Positions 29,136-38,293 are shown, numbered from the stretch's first letter. The stretch: 54,727 nt of DNA from Collinsella aerofaciens (GCF_015555045.1 NZ_JADNJQ010000015.1:1-54727); one strand, 5' to 3'. Numbers and translations are program-made. Notes: generated from the sequence alone by a model not told the origin.

Positions 29136-29801
29136 ATGCCACGCGAGACCAATGCCGCCAAACGCGAGCGCGCCGTTGAGGTGTGTGAGCGCCTCAACCG
29201 TCGCTATGGCCCGGTCGAGTGCTTTTTGGACCACGAGAATCCCTTCCGCCTGCTGATCGCGGTGTTGCTCTCGGCGCAAACGACCGACGCGCAGGTCAAC
29301 AAGGTGACGCCGAAGCTGTTTGCCCAGTGGCCCACGCCCGAGGCCATGGCCGGGGCGAGTGTGGCTGACGTGGCAGACACCATCAAGTCACTCGGCTTTT
29401 ATAAGAGCAAGGCCAAGCACGCCGTGGAGGCCGCGCAGATGATCGTCGCCGACTATGGCGGCGAGGTGCCGGCCGACATGAAGGAACTCGTGAAGCTGCC
29501 GGGCGTGGGACGCAAGACGGCGAACATCGTGCTCAACGTGGGGTATGGCATCGTGGAGGGCATTGCGGTGGACACGCACGTCAACCGCATTGCGCATCGC
29601 CTGATGTTGAGTCCCAAGACACATGCCAAGGAGCCGCTCAAGACCGAGCAGGATCTGCTCAAGATTTTGCCGCACGAGTATTGGGAGTCGGTCAACCATC
29701 AGTGGATCACCTTCGGTCGCGAGATCTGCGACGCCCGCAAACCCAAGTGTGACGAGTGTCCGCTGGCAGATTTGTGCCCCAGCGTGCGCGTAGCGGGGTA
29801 G
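29136..29801 (+). CDS. nth: Endonuclease III
   Basis: This 221-residue DNA glycosylase/AP lyase removes oxidised pyrimidines. The helix-hairpin-helix LPGVGRKTANIVL carries the catalytic lysine, VDTHVNRIAHR the catalytic aspartate, and the C-terminal CDARKPKCDECPLADLC gives the four-cysteine Fe-S cluster (C-x6-C-x2-C-x5-C). The intact cluster here contrasts with the MutY-like protein at 21183. GAGGAG precedes the ATG at 29136. It lies between the ABC exporter and mfd. Confidence 0.95.
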   Translation: MPRETNAAKRERAVEVCERLNRRYGPVECFLDHENPFRLLIAVLLSAQTTDAQVNKVTPKLFAQWPTPEAMAGASVADVADTIKSLGFYKSKAKHAVEAAQMIVADYGGEVPADMKELVKLPGVGRKTANIVLNVGYGIVEGIAVDTHVNRIAHRLMLSPKTHAKEPLKTEQDLLKILPHEYWESVNHQWITFGREICDARKPKCDECPLADLCPSVRVAG

Positions 29802-29958
29802 GGCGGAACGCATCTTCGTCTGGCGTTTTTTGCGGGGCCGGGTTTGCTCTTGAGCCGGAGTCCTCTCCATGCGCTACCATGACAGGCAATGAAATCCGCC
29901 GCATACCCGCCGAGCTTGCCCCGGCGGGCTTTTGGCGTTGCAATGCCGGAGGAACAGC

Positions 29959-32900
29959 ATGCTCATTCACCGTATAGCCGCGCAGCTCTACACTGCCGAG
30001 GCCTTGCAGGCCGTCGAGGCCGGGCTCGATGCTGGCGAGGACGTGACGCTGGCTGTGTCGCAGTCGGGCCGCACGCTTATGGCGGCCGCCCAGTTTGCGC
30101 GCCGTCCGCGCCCGACGGTCTATATCGTGAGCGGCGAGGATGCGGCCGATCGCGCCGCGCGTAGCCTTGCCGCCTACGTGGGCCTGGCGCACGTGTGTCG
30201 TTTTCCTGAGCGCAAGGACTATCCGTGGCGCGAGCAGGCGCCGGACGACGCCGTGGTGGCGCAGCGCTGCGAGGCTCTGGGGCGCATCGTGCGCGGGGAC
30301 AACTGCATCATGGTCGCCTCGGCTCGCGCGCTGCTGCGCTGCGTGCCGCCGGTCGAGAGCCGCTACTGGGAGTCCACTACTTTTGCGGTGGGCGAGGAGA
30401 TTCCCTTTGACGAGGTGCCGCAGCGCTTGGTGGGCATGGGCTACACCAATGCCGGCGCCGCCGATGCGCCCGGCTTGTTTCGCGTTCACGGCGACACCGT
30501 CGAGGTGTTCCCCGCACAGGAAAAGGCACCCGTGCGCATCGAGTTCTTCGGCGACGAGATTGACCGCATCCGCCGCATGGTGAGCTCCACGGGGCAGACC
30601 ATCGGCAACGAGGACAGCATCGAAATCTTTCCCTGCCGCGAACTGGCACTCACCGACGAGGCCGTCCACAACATGCATGTGGCGCTCTATCGCGCCAGCC
30701 AGGATGACAGCAAACTGGCGGCGCTGCTCGAGATGGTGGATGCGCGCATCGTCACGCCCGAGCTCGACCGCTTTTTGCCGGTGATGTACGGCCAGACCGT
30801 AAGCCCGTTGGCGCACGTGAGCGGCAAGGCGCTCGTGGTTCTGTCCGAGCCGCGCTCGCTGTTCGACGACTGCCTGCGCGCCTACGAGGATATCGAGGCG
30901 CGTGCCGGCGAGGCAGGGATTGACCGCCTGGATGGTCTGTACGTGCGCGCTCAACAGCTCGATTTTGGTGCCCAGCAGCGCTTGAACTACGTAAGCCTCA
31001 TCCGTGCCGGCGGTGCGGTGACGGCCGAGCTCAAGATTGAGCAGCCTGCTATCGCAGGCTCGGACAACCGTTTTATGACGCGCGTTCAGGAAGTCGTGGG
31101 CAAGCGCTATGCCTGCGTGTTTGCCATTCCCGACCGCGGCGCGCGCGAGTCGATGGAGCTCACCTTTGGCGACGAGGGCATTACCTTTGAGGAATCGCTG
31201 ACGGCCGCGCCCGAAAACGCCGGCGTCATTGGCGAGCGCGTGCGCGTGGCGGCGGCAGATTCTGCCGATCGTGCTGCCCGTCAGGATGCTCATGCTGCAA
31301 TTCGCGAGCGTAAGGCTGACGCGCTCAACGCCCGCTCGCTCGAGGCGGGCGCGGCCCAGGCTGCCGCCGGTGCTGCCGTGCCCACTATCTCGCGCGGACG
31401 CGTGACCTTTGTCGATGCCGCCCTGCCGCAGGGCGTGGTGGTGCCCGATGCCAACCTGGCCGTGTTCTCGATCGCCGACCTCAACGCCCGTATGGATGCC
31501 AACCGCGCGCGCAGCCGCCGCAAGGTGGACATTACGCAGATCACGTTTCCGTTTAAGCCGGGCGACTACGTGGTGCACGCCACTCACGGCATCGCGCTCT
31601 TTAGCGAGATCGCGCGCCAGGAAGTGGGCGGCAAGGAGCGCGACTACTTTTTGCTGGAATATGCCGACGGCGACAAGCTCTACGTGCCGCTCGAGCAGGT
31701 CGACCGCATCACGCGCTATGTTGGCCCCGACGGCGACAAGCCGCGCCTGACCAGGCTCAACACCGCCGACTGGACGCGGGCTACCAACAAGGCGCGCAAG
31801 AATGCCAAAAAGCTGGCGTTTGACCTGGTCGACCTGTATACACGCCGCTCGTCGATTACCGGTATCGCCTGCCCGCCCGACACGCCCGAGCAGATCGAGA
31901 TGGAGGAGAGCTTTCCCTACGACGAGACGCGCGACCAGCTGGAGGCTATTGCCGACATCAAGGCCGACATGGAAGCGCCCAAGCCCATGGACCGCCTGCT
32001 GTGCGGCGACGTGGGCTTTGGCAAGACCGAGGTTGCCCTGCGCGCGGCGTTTAAGTGCGTGGACTCCGGCCGCCAGGTCATGGTGCTCTGCCCCACGACC
32101 ATTCTGGCCCAGCAGCACTATGAGACGTTCTTTGAGCGCTTTGCCCCGTTTGGCCTCGAGGTCGAAGTGCTCAGCCGCTTCCGCACCCCGGCGCAGCAAA
32201 AGCGCGCGCTTAAGGCGTTTGCCGAGGGCACGATCGACGTGCTCATCGGCACGCACCGCTTGCTTTCTGCCGACGTGAACCCCAAGAACCTGGGCATGGT
32301 GATCATCGACGAGGAGCAGCGCTTTGGTGTGCAGCACAAGGAGCAGCTCAAGAACCTGCGCGAGCAAATCGACGTGCTCACGCTTTCGGCAACGCCTATT
32401 CCGCGAACCATGCAGATGGCCACGAGCGGCGTGCGCGACATGAGCCTGATCACCACACCGCCGACCGGGCGTCGTCCCGTGATCGTGCACGTGGGGGAGT
32501 ACGACCCCGATGTGGTGAGCGCGGCGATTCGTCTGGAGGTGGGCCGCGGCGGCCAGGTGTACTACGTGTCCAACCGCGTTAAGACCATCGATGACGCCGT
32601 GGCGCGCGTGCATGAGGCCGCGCCCGAGGCGCGCGTGGGCGTGGCACACGGCAAGATGAGCCCGCGCGAGGTCGAGGACGTGATGATCGAGTTCGCGACC
32701 AAAAAGATCGACGTGCTCATCGCCACGACCATCGTGGAGAGCGGCATCGACAACGCGACCGCCAACACGCTGATCATCGAGGATTCGCAGCGCCTGGGTC
32801 TGGCGCAGCTTTACCAGCTCAAGGGCCGTGTGGGCCGCTCTGCCACGCAGGCCTACGCGTACTTTATGTTCCCGGGCGAGCTGCCGCTCACCGAGGAGGC

Positions 32901-33591
32901 CACGGCGCGCCTGACCGCACTTTCCGAGTTCCAGGATCTGGGCAGCGGCATGCGCATCGCCATGCGCGACCTGGAGATTCGCGGCGCCGGCTCGCTTATG
33001 GGCGCCGAGCAGCACGGCAACTTGTCGAGCGTGGGCTTTGACCTGTTTACGCAGATGTTGGGCCAGGCGGTAGCCGAGGCGCGCGGCGATGACGACGCCG
33101 GCGTGGAGGCGGCGAGCGTGGGTATTAACCTGCCGGCCGACTACTTCTTGTCCGAGGAGTACCTGCCGGCGGTGGACCAGCGCGTGCTCGTGTACCGTAA
33201 GCTCGCAGCGGCCGAGGACCTGGAGAGCATCGACGAGGTGCAGGAAGAGACCGAGGCCGCGCATGGCGAGCTGCCGTTGGCGGGACTCAACCTGTTCAAT
33301 CGCGCACGCATCCGCATTCGTGGCGAGCGCCTGGGGCTCGAGAGCGTCACGCTCAGCGGTGGGCGTATCACGTTTTTGGGCGTCGATGTGCCCAAGAAGG
33401 TGGCCTTTGAGCTAAAGACTCGCTATGGCGCGGTAAACTTCCCCAAGAGCCGCAAGCTGTCGGTGCCCTACAAGGCGGGCGCCGGCGCGGGCAGCGGCCT
33501 GGGCCGCGGTCTCGACGCCAACGACGGCACCGGCCCGGTGGCGGCGGCGCTCATGCTGCTGCAGCAATTAGGTGCTAGCGACGACGACTAA
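29959..33591 (+). CDS. mfd: Transcription-repair coupling factor Mfd
   Basis: This 1210-residue protein removes RNA polymerase stalled at lesions and recruits UvrA. An N-terminal UvrB-like region (about 1-350) is followed by the RNA polymerase-interacting domain (about 530-600, FKPGDYVVHATHGIALF), the RecG-like helicase motor with Walker A GDVGFGKTEVALRA and DEEQRFGV, the TRG region with GRVGRS, and a C-terminal regulatory domain. The length is typical, with a low-complexity Gly-rich end. The ATG at 29959 follows GGAGGAA. A huge antisense ORF on the other strand is a coding shadow. Confidence 0.96.
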   Translation: MLIHRIAAQLYTAEALQAVEAGLDAGEDVTLAVSQSGRTLMAAAQFARRPRPTVYIVSGEDAADRAARSLAAYVGLAHVCRFPERKDYPWREQAPDDAVVAQRCEALGRIVRGDNCIMVASARALLRCVPPVESRYWESTTFAVGEEIPFDEVPQRLVGMGYTNAGAADAPGLFRVHGDTVEVFPAQEKAPVRIEFFGDEIDRIRRMVSSTGQTIGNEDSIEIFPCRELALTDEAVHNMHVALYRASQDDSKLAALLEMVDARIVTPELDRFLPVMYGQTVSPLAHVSGKALVVLSEPRSLFDDCLRAYEDIEARAGEAGIDRLDGLYVRAQQLDFGAQQRLNYVSLIRAGGAVTAELKIEQPAIAGSDNRFMTRVQEVVGKRYACVFAIPDRGARESMELTFGDEGITFEESLTAAPENAGVIGERVRVAAADSADRAARQDAHAAIRERKADALNARSLEAGAAQAAAGAAVPTISRGRVTFVDAALPQGVVVPDANLAVFSIADLNARMDANRARSRRKVDITQITFPFKPGDYVVHATHGIALFSEIARQEVGGKERDYFLLEYADGDKLYVPLEQVDRITRYVGPDGDKPRLTRLNTADWTRATNKARKNAKKLAFDLVDLYTRRSSITGIACPPDTPEQIEMEESFPYDETRDQLEAIADIKADMEAPKPMDRLLCGDVGFGKTEVALRAAFKCVDSGRQVMVLCPTTILAQQHYETFFERFAPFGLEVEVLSRFRTPAQQKRALKAFAEGTIDVLIGTHRLLSADVNPKNLGMVIIDEEQRFGVQHKEQLKNLREQIDVLTLSATPIPRTMQMATSGVRDMSLITTPPTGRRPVIVHVGEYDPDVVSAAIRLEVGRGGQVYYVSNRVKTIDDAVARVHEAAPEARVGVAHGKMSPREVEDVMIEFATKKIDVLIATTIVESGIDNATANTLIIEDSQRLGLAQLYQLKGRVGRSATQAYAYFMFPGELPLTEEATARLTALSEFQDLGSGMRIAMRDLEIRGAGSLMGAEQHGNLSSVGFDLFTQMLGQAVAEARGDDDAGVEAASVGINLPADYFLSEEYLPAVDQRVLVYRKLAAAEDLESIDEVQEETEAAHGELPLAGLNLFNRARIRIRGERLGLESVTLSGGRITFLGVDVPKKVAFELKTRYGAVNFPKSRKLSVPYKAGAGAGSGLGRGLDANDGTGPVAAALMLLQQLGASDDD

Positions 33592-33647
33592 CGGGTCGAC
33601 GCTGCAAACACCCCATTTGGGCACTCTGGCTCCATCGAAAGGAAAGC

Positions 33648-34511
33648 ATGTTCGGATACATCTATAAGAAAGATGTCGCCATTATCGCGGTTGTCCTGTG
33701 TCTTTGTCTGGGCGTGGGCAGTTTCTTCGATTATCAGATCTCGAGCGCGCTGTTCAATATCGGCAGCATGTACGGTCGCTTTATCGAGGCGGCCGGCGAG
33801 CTGCCGTTTGAGCTGACGGCGAGCATCGCAGGCGTTATGCTCGTGCGCGCGGTGCGTCCCGATTCCAGGGGGAGCAAATGGCTCGCTGTGCTCGGCATCC
33901 TCGTCAACGTTGGCCTGACCGGCTACGAGATCGTTTCGTCCCTGAGGGTTGGCGGCAAACTCATCGCGGCTCAGTTGGTGCTGACGTTTGTGCTGGTCAT
34001 CGTCGCCAACCTTATCGTCTATCGCCTCACGCGCACGACCGAGCCCGACGAGCTCACACGCTGGGCGTTGATGGTGCTTGCCGTGTGGGTCGCTCAGGCC
34101 ATCATCCTCAACGTGATCGTCAAGCCGCTGTGGTCGCGCCCGCGCATGCGCGTGATCGAGGTCACGCCGGGGCTCAATTTTCAGCCGTGGTGGGTGATCG
34201 GCAATCCCGACAAGTGGACCTATATCGCCGCCGGCGTAATCAAGGACGGCTTTAAGTCGTTCGCGAGCGGGCACACCGCGCATGCGGCGATGGGTCTTAT
34301 GCTCGCCGGACTTCCCGCGGTGGCCTTTAAGGAAAAGCCCTCGCGCCGTCGGGTGGTCTTTTGGACGGCGGCTGTGGTCGCGGCGCTCGTCGCGCTTGGC
34401 CGCATCGTGATTGGAGCGCACTTTTTGAGTGACGTGAGCTGCGGTTTTGCTCTGGTACTGGCACTTGAGTGCCTTGCTGCGCGCATTGCCTATCCCAACG
34501 GCGTACAATAG
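33648..34511 (+). CDS. PAP2-family membrane phosphatase
   Basis: This 287-residue protein has about six transmembrane helices and the three PAP2 motifs: KPLWSRPR, SFASGHTAHAAMG and GRIVIGAHFLSDV (catalytic histidine and aspartate). Enzymes of this family dephosphorylate lipid phosphates such as undecaprenyl pyrophosphate or phosphatidylglycerophosphate at the outer face of the membrane. GAAAGGAAAG precedes the ATG. The substrate cannot be assigned. Confidence 0.88.
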   Translation: MFGYIYKKDVAIIAVVLCLCLGVGSFFDYQISSALFNIGSMYGRFIEAAGELPFELTASIAGVMLVRAVRPDSRGSKWLAVLGILVNVGLTGYEIVSSLRVGGKLIAAQLVLTFVLVIVANLIVYRLTRTTEPDELTRWALMVLAVWVAQAIILNVIVKPLWSRPRMRVIEVTPGLNFQPWWVIGNPDKWTYIAAGVIKDGFKSFASGHTAHAAMGLMLAGLPAVAFKEKPSRRRVVFWTAAVVAALVALGRIVIGAHFLSDVSCGFALVLALECLAARIAYPNGVQ

Positions 34512-34556
34512 CTCCGTTTGAATCATCTGGCCGATACCCGGTAAGAGAGGATTGCC

Positions 34557-35582
34557 ATGCTCGCGTTCAACAACGATTATTCCCACGGCGCACACCCGGC
34601 GGTGCTGCAGGCGCTCGTCGACACCAATATGGAGCCGCAGCCCGGCTACGGTACCGATGCGCATACCGAGCGCGCTAAGCAACTTATCCGCGAGGCCTGC
34701 CAGGCCCCCGATGCCGACGTGTTTTTTCTGGTGGGCGGCACGCAGGCCAACGCGACGGTGATCGACATGCTGCTCGCGCCCTACGAGGGCGTCGTTGCTG
34801 CCGAGACCGGCCACGTCGCCTGCCACGAGGCGGGCGCCATCGAGTTTGGCGGCCACAAGGTGCTCACCATCCCCGGCTACGAGGGCAAGATGCACGCCGA
34901 GGACCTCGAGAACTATATCCAGGTGTTCTACGAAAACGAGAGCTACGAGCATACGGTGTTCCCGGGCGCCGTGTACGTGAGTCTATCGACCGAGTACGGC
35001 ACGCTGTACTCCAAGGCCGAGCTCGCGGCGATTCACGCGGTGTGCCAGAAGCGCGAGATTCCGCTGTTTGTGGACGGTGCTCGCCTGGCCTATGCGCTGG
35101 CGGCCGATGAGTGCGACATTACCCTGCCCGAGCTGGCGCAGCTGTGCGACGTGTTCTACATCGGCGGCACCAAGTGCGGCGCGCTCTGCGGCGAGGCTGT
35201 GGTGTTCTGCGGCATGCACGCCCCGGCGCATCCCATTCCGCGTATTAAGCAGCATGGCGCGCTGCTTGCCAAGGGCCGCCTGACGGGTGTGCAGTTTGAG
35301 GCGCTCTTTACCGATGGCCTGTATTTTGAGATTGGTCGCCAGGCGATTGAGACCGCTCAGGCGCTGCGTCACGTGCTGCACGAGCACGGCTACCAGTTCT
35401 TCTTGGAGACGCCGACCAACCAGCAGTTCGTGATTCTGCCCAACGAGGACATGGCCCGCATTCGCGAGCATGCGGCGATTGAGTACTGGGAAAAGTACGA
35501 CGAGACCCACACGGTGGTGCGTTTTTGCACCAGCTGGGCCACGACGCAGGAGGATATCGACGCGTTGGCGGCTGTCCTGTAG
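34557..35582 (+). CDS. Threonine aldolase-type PLP lyase
   Basis: This 341-residue fold-type I PLP enzyme belongs to the beta-eliminating lyase/low-specificity threonine aldolase family. NNDYSHGAHP is the N-terminal signature, VGGTQAN the cofactor phosphate loop, FVDGARLAYAL binds the pyridine nitrogen, and Lys206 in YIGGTKCGAL forms the Schiff base. It would split L-threonine or allo-threonine into glycine and acetaldehyde. AGAGAGGA precedes the ATG. The gene ends at a strong terminator. Confidence 0.9.
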   Translation: MLAFNNDYSHGAHPAVLQALVDTNMEPQPGYGTDAHTERAKQLIREACQAPDADVFFLVGGTQANATVIDMLLAPYEGVVAAETGHVACHEAGAIEFGGHKVLTIPGYEGKMHAEDLENYIQVFYENESYEHTVFPGAVYVSLSTEYGTLYSKAELAAIHAVCQKREIPLFVDGARLAYALAADECDITLPELAQLCDVFYIGGTKCGALCGEAVVFCGMHAPAHPIPRIKQHGALLAKGRLTGVQFEALFTDGLYFEIGRQAIETAQALRHVLHEHGYQFFLETPTNQQFVILPNEDMARIREHAAIEYWEKYDETHTVVRFCTSWATTQEDIDALAAVL

Positions 35583-35599
35583 CCTGATGTAATGACGAG

Positions 35600-35640
35600 A
35601 GGCCGCCTTGCGCTGGGTTTGGCGCAAGGCGGCCTTTGCT
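35600..35640 (+). terminator. Terminator after the PLP lyase gene
   Basis: AGGCCGCCTTGCGC (35600-35613) pairs perfectly with 35622-35635, followed by TTGCTTTT. Confidence 0.9.
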
Positions 35641-35659
35641 TTTGAGGGAGAAGGGTTGT

Positions 35660-36250
35660 ATGACCGAGATGTCCGAGCCGACGATTCGCCTGGCGACGCC
35701 CGATGATGCGCCGGCGTTGCTTGCCATCTATGAGCCGTATGTGCGCCAGACGGCGATTACCTGCGAATACGAGGTGCCGAGCGTTGAGGAGTTCGCCGGG
35801 CGCATCGAGCGTACGCTCAAGCGCTACCCGTATTTGGTGATGGAGCTGGACGGGCGTCCGGTGGGTTATGCCTATGCGAGTCCGCTTAACAGCCGCGAGG
35901 CGTACGACTGGTCGGTCGAGACATCAATCTACCTGGCGCGCGATGTACGCCACGGCGGGCTGGGCCGCAAGCTGCACGACGCGCTTAAGCAATGCCTGAT
36001 CGCGATGGGCATCACCAACATGTGCGCGCTCATCGCCGTGCCGCACGATAAGGACGACGAGTATCTGACGCACAACAGCCAGGATTTCCATGCCCATATG
36101 GGATATCGCCTGGTGGGCGCTTTCGACCGTTGTGCCCAGAAGTTCGGTCGCTGGTACGACATGTGCTGGATGGAGCTGGTCCTGGCCGAGCGCGTCCCCA
36201 ACCAACCCAAACCAACCTGGTTCCCCGACCTCCCCAAACCTACCATTTAG
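35660..36250 (+). CDS. GNAT acetyltransferase (phosphinothricin acetyltransferase-like)
   Basis: This 196-residue N-acetyltransferase starts with IRLATPDDAPALLAIYEPYV and has the acetyl-CoA site near VYLARDVRHGGLGRKLH-like residues (IYLARDVRHGGLG), features of the Pat/MddA subfamily that acetylates small amines such as methionine derivatives. GGGAGAAGGG precedes the ATG at 35660. The C-terminal residues PKPTI and the stop codon are encoded by a dispersed repeat (36236-36273), so the natural end of the protein may have been altered by insertion. Confidence 0.88.
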   Translation: MTEMSEPTIRLATPDDAPALLAIYEPYVRQTAITCEYEVPSVEEFAGRIERTLKRYPYLVMELDGRPVGYAYASPLNSREAYDWSVETSIYLARDVRHGGLGRKLHDALKQCLIAMGITNMCALIAVPHDKDDEYLTHNSQDFHAHMGYRLVGAFDRCAQKFGRWYDMCWMELVLAERVPNQPKPTWFPDLPKPTI

Positions 36251-36273
36251 GGACAGGTTTATTTTGGCAGGTT
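36236..36273 (+). repeat. GGGACAG-core palindromic repeat, copy R1, covering two stop codons
   Basis: The element reads AAACCTACCATTT, GGGACAGGTTTATTTTGG, CAGGTT; its ends are inverted repeats of each other. It lies exactly between convergent genes and contains the stop codon of the GNAT gene (36248-36250) and part of that of the GntR gene (36272-36274). Other copies are at 43576, 45710 and 53617. Confidence 0.88.
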
Positions 36274-36994
36274 AGCCGATGGGCTCGGTGTATTTGGCAC
36301 GGTCGGTGCGCTGGATGCGCTTGGAGACATGGAGCGGTCGGCCGTCGGTGTCGTACACGTAGTCGGTGATCAGGATCAGCGCCTGCCCGCGCCCAACGTT
36401 GAGCAAAAACGCCTCGTTTTGCGAGGCATAGCACACCTCAAAGGTCTTATGTCCCTGTGCCGGTGCGCGATGGAACTCCTGTCGCAGCGTGGCGTAGAGC
36501 GAACCGTTGATATCGCGATCGATGAGTGCCTCAAAGCTCGGTGGTAGATAGGTGGTCTCCAGGCACAGCGGCGCATCGTCCAGATAACGCAGACGGACAA
36601 GTTTGACGAGCTTGCTGCCCACGGCGGCATCAAAGAACTTAGCTATGCTGCCGCCCGCCTTGGTAAAGCCCGAGTCCACGGTGCGCGTGGTGGGCTTCAT
36701 GCCCTGGCCTTCGACCTGCTTGGTATAGCTCGAAAACACCAGGTTGTTCTCATGGAGCGCGGGCGTGTCGGCCACAAAGGCACCACGTCCGCGCTCGGTG
36801 CGAACCAGGCCCTCATCAACGAGCACCTTAAGGGCATGGCGCACGGTGCTGCGCGACAGCCCCGATTCGTCCATGAGTTCCATCTCGGACGGCAGCTTGT
36901 CTCCGCGCGCGTAGGTGCCGGCGGCGATGCGGTCGCGCAGCATGCCCGCCAAGCGCTCGTATTGGCTTAGTTTCTTTTTAGATGAGACGCTCAT
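36272..36994 (-). CDS. GntR-family regulator with UTRA domain, copy 1
   Basis: This 240-residue HutC/FrlR-type regulator has an N-terminal winged HTH (about 10-75, LPSEMELMDESGLSRSTVRH and ERGRGAFVA) and a C-terminal UTRA ligand domain (about 95-235). UTRA domains of this group bind phosphorylated sugars. It is divergent from the SIS gene at 37200, sharing a 205-base AT-rich region full of TTGTATGC half-sites, so it very probably controls that gene and itself. The likely ligand is the phosphorylated sugar-amine handled by the SIS enzyme. Confidence 0.9.
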   Translation of the reverse strand: MSVSSKKKLSQYERLAGMLRDRIAAGTYARGDKLPSEMELMDESGLSRSTVRHALKVLVDEGLVRTERGRGAFVADTPALHENNLVFSSYTKQVEGQGMKPTTRTVDSGFTKAGGSIAKFFDAAVGSKLVKLVRLRYLDDAPLCLETTYLPPSFEALIDRDINGSLYATLRQEFHRAPAQGHKTFEVCYASQNEAFLLNVGRGQALILITDYVYDTDGRPLHVSKRIQRTDRAKYTEPIG

Positions 36995-37199
36995 ATTGCC
37001 AACCTATATCTAACTTGTATGCCTAACTAAGCAAGCATGTATTCAATACAAGAACAAAACTGCTGGTAACGAACAATCGAAAACCTTACCAGCAAAATTT
37101 CTAAGACAAATATAGCATACAACTAGTCGACATAACCAAAACATGTATGTAACTTGTATGCCATCGAGAGCATCAAACGAGAAGAAAGGCTGATGCACG
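36995..37199. promoter_or_regulatory. Divergent control region with GntR half-sites
   Basis: The 13-mer TAACTTGTATGCC occurs twice (37011-37023 and 37150-37162). Inverted half-sites are GCATACAA (37115-37122) and ATACAAG (37046-37052). TGCTGGTAA (37061-37069) and TTACCAGCA (37086-37094) form a separate 9-bp inverted repeat. The region is much AT-richer than its surroundings. GAGAAGAAAGG serves as the SIS gene ribosome binding site. Confidence 0.7.
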
Positions 37200-38192
37200 A
37201 TGACTACTCAGGAACAGGTTAAGGATGTCGTCTCCCAGGTTTTGGCTGACAAGGCTGACAAGGGCGGCATCAAGCGCGTCGTGTGGATTGGCGCTGGCGG
37301 ATCCAACGGCGGCAACTATCCTGCCCAGTACTTTATGGAGCACGAGGCCACGCAGGTCGTGAGCTCCAGCTACACCAGCAACGAGTTCGTGCACGCAACC
37401 CCTGCCTACGTCAACGAGAACACCTTGGCCGTCGTCGTGTCCATGCGCGGCACCAAGGAGACCATCGTCGCCGCCCAGGTCGCCAAGGACCACGGCGCCA
37501 GCACCATCGCGATCTATGTCGACGAGTCCGGCCTCACCGAGGTCTGCGACCACAAGATTCAGTATGACAGCCTGGCCGTCGATGAGTCCTGCATGGGCCG
37601 TACCAACTCCGCCGTCGTGACCATGATCGCCATGGAGCTTACGCAGCAGACCGAGGGCTATGCCGAGTACGAGACCGCTATGGCCGCGTTCGACTTGGTC
37701 GACCCCATCTATCGCAAGGCCGTCGAGTACACCCGTCCGCTCGCTGCCAAGTGGGCCGAGCAGAACGCTGACAAGCCCTGCATCAACGTCATGGCCCAGG
37801 GCCCGCTCTTTGGTGCCGCCTACGTCTTTAGCATCTGCAACGTGCAGGAGATGCTGCAGATCGACTCCTGCACCATCAACACCTGCGACTTCTTCCACGG
37901 CCCCTTCGAGATCCTGGACAAGCGCACCTCGCTGTTCCAGCTCATCAGCGTCGGCCGCAGCCGCTGCAACGACGAGCGCGGCATCCGCTTCGTCAACCAG
38001 TACGGTGGCGAGCGCGTCTATCAGCTCGACGCCAAGGAGCTCGGCCTCAACGACATCAAGGACAGCGTGAGCGAGTACTTCAACCACCTGATCTTTGCCC
38101 CGATCCTCAACAACGTGTATATGCGCGCGCTCTCCGCCGTCACCCACAAGGACTACATGACGCGCCGCTACATGTGGAAGCTCGACTACTAG
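37200..38192 (+). CDS. SIS-domain sugar-amine 6-phosphate deglycase-like protein, copy 1
   Basis: This 330-residue protein has two SIS domains and resembles FrlB/GfrE/GfrF-type deglycases, which split 6-phosphorylated Amadori products into glucose 6-phosphate and the amine. IGAGGSNGGNYPAQ is the first phosphate-binding loop. The active-site block TCDFFHGPFEI has Asp230 where copies 2 and 3 and FrlB have glutamate, with His233 conserved. The C-terminus RRYMWKLDY matches the RRY end of the family. The change to aspartate suggests a different substrate or altered chemistry. It is transcribed away from GntR copy 1. Confidence 0.82.
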   Translation: MTTQEQVKDVVSQVLADKADKGGIKRVVWIGAGGSNGGNYPAQYFMEHEATQVVSSSYTSNEFVHATPAYVNENTLAVVVSMRGTKETIVAAQVAKDHGASTIAIYVDESGLTEVCDHKIQYDSLAVDESCMGRTNSAVVTMIAMELTQQTEGYAEYETAMAAFDLVDPIYRKAVEYTRPLAAKWAEQNADKPCINVMAQGPLFGAAYVFSICNVQEMLQIDSCTINTCDFFHGPFEILDKRTSLFQLISVGRSRCNDERGIRFVNQYGGERVYQLDAKELGLNDIKDSVSEYFNHLIFAPILNNVYMRALSAVTHKDYMTRRYMWKLDY

Positions 38193-38228
38193 GGGATAGA
38201 GCGGCCTAACAGCTCGATGTCCTCATAA

Positions 38229-38293
38229 GTTGCGGTGGAATAGTTCCTGTTTGGGGGCTTGAAGCCTCTATTTGGGAACTAGTCCACCGCAAC
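38229..38293. repeat. 19-bp near-perfect inverted repeat
   Basis: Arms 38229-38247 and 38275-38293 pair at 18 of 19 positions. The loop contains a further GGGGGCTT/AAGCCTC helix. No T-run follows. It lies 37 bases after the SIS stop and before the CGTTATA motifs of the EamA promoter. Confidence 0.8.

Noticed and set aside
29707-33264. Open frame of 1185 codons on the minus strand
   Set aside because: It lies wholly antisense to mfd and nth. Its residues are His/Ala/Arg-rich with no domain, as expected from the complement of GC-biased codons.
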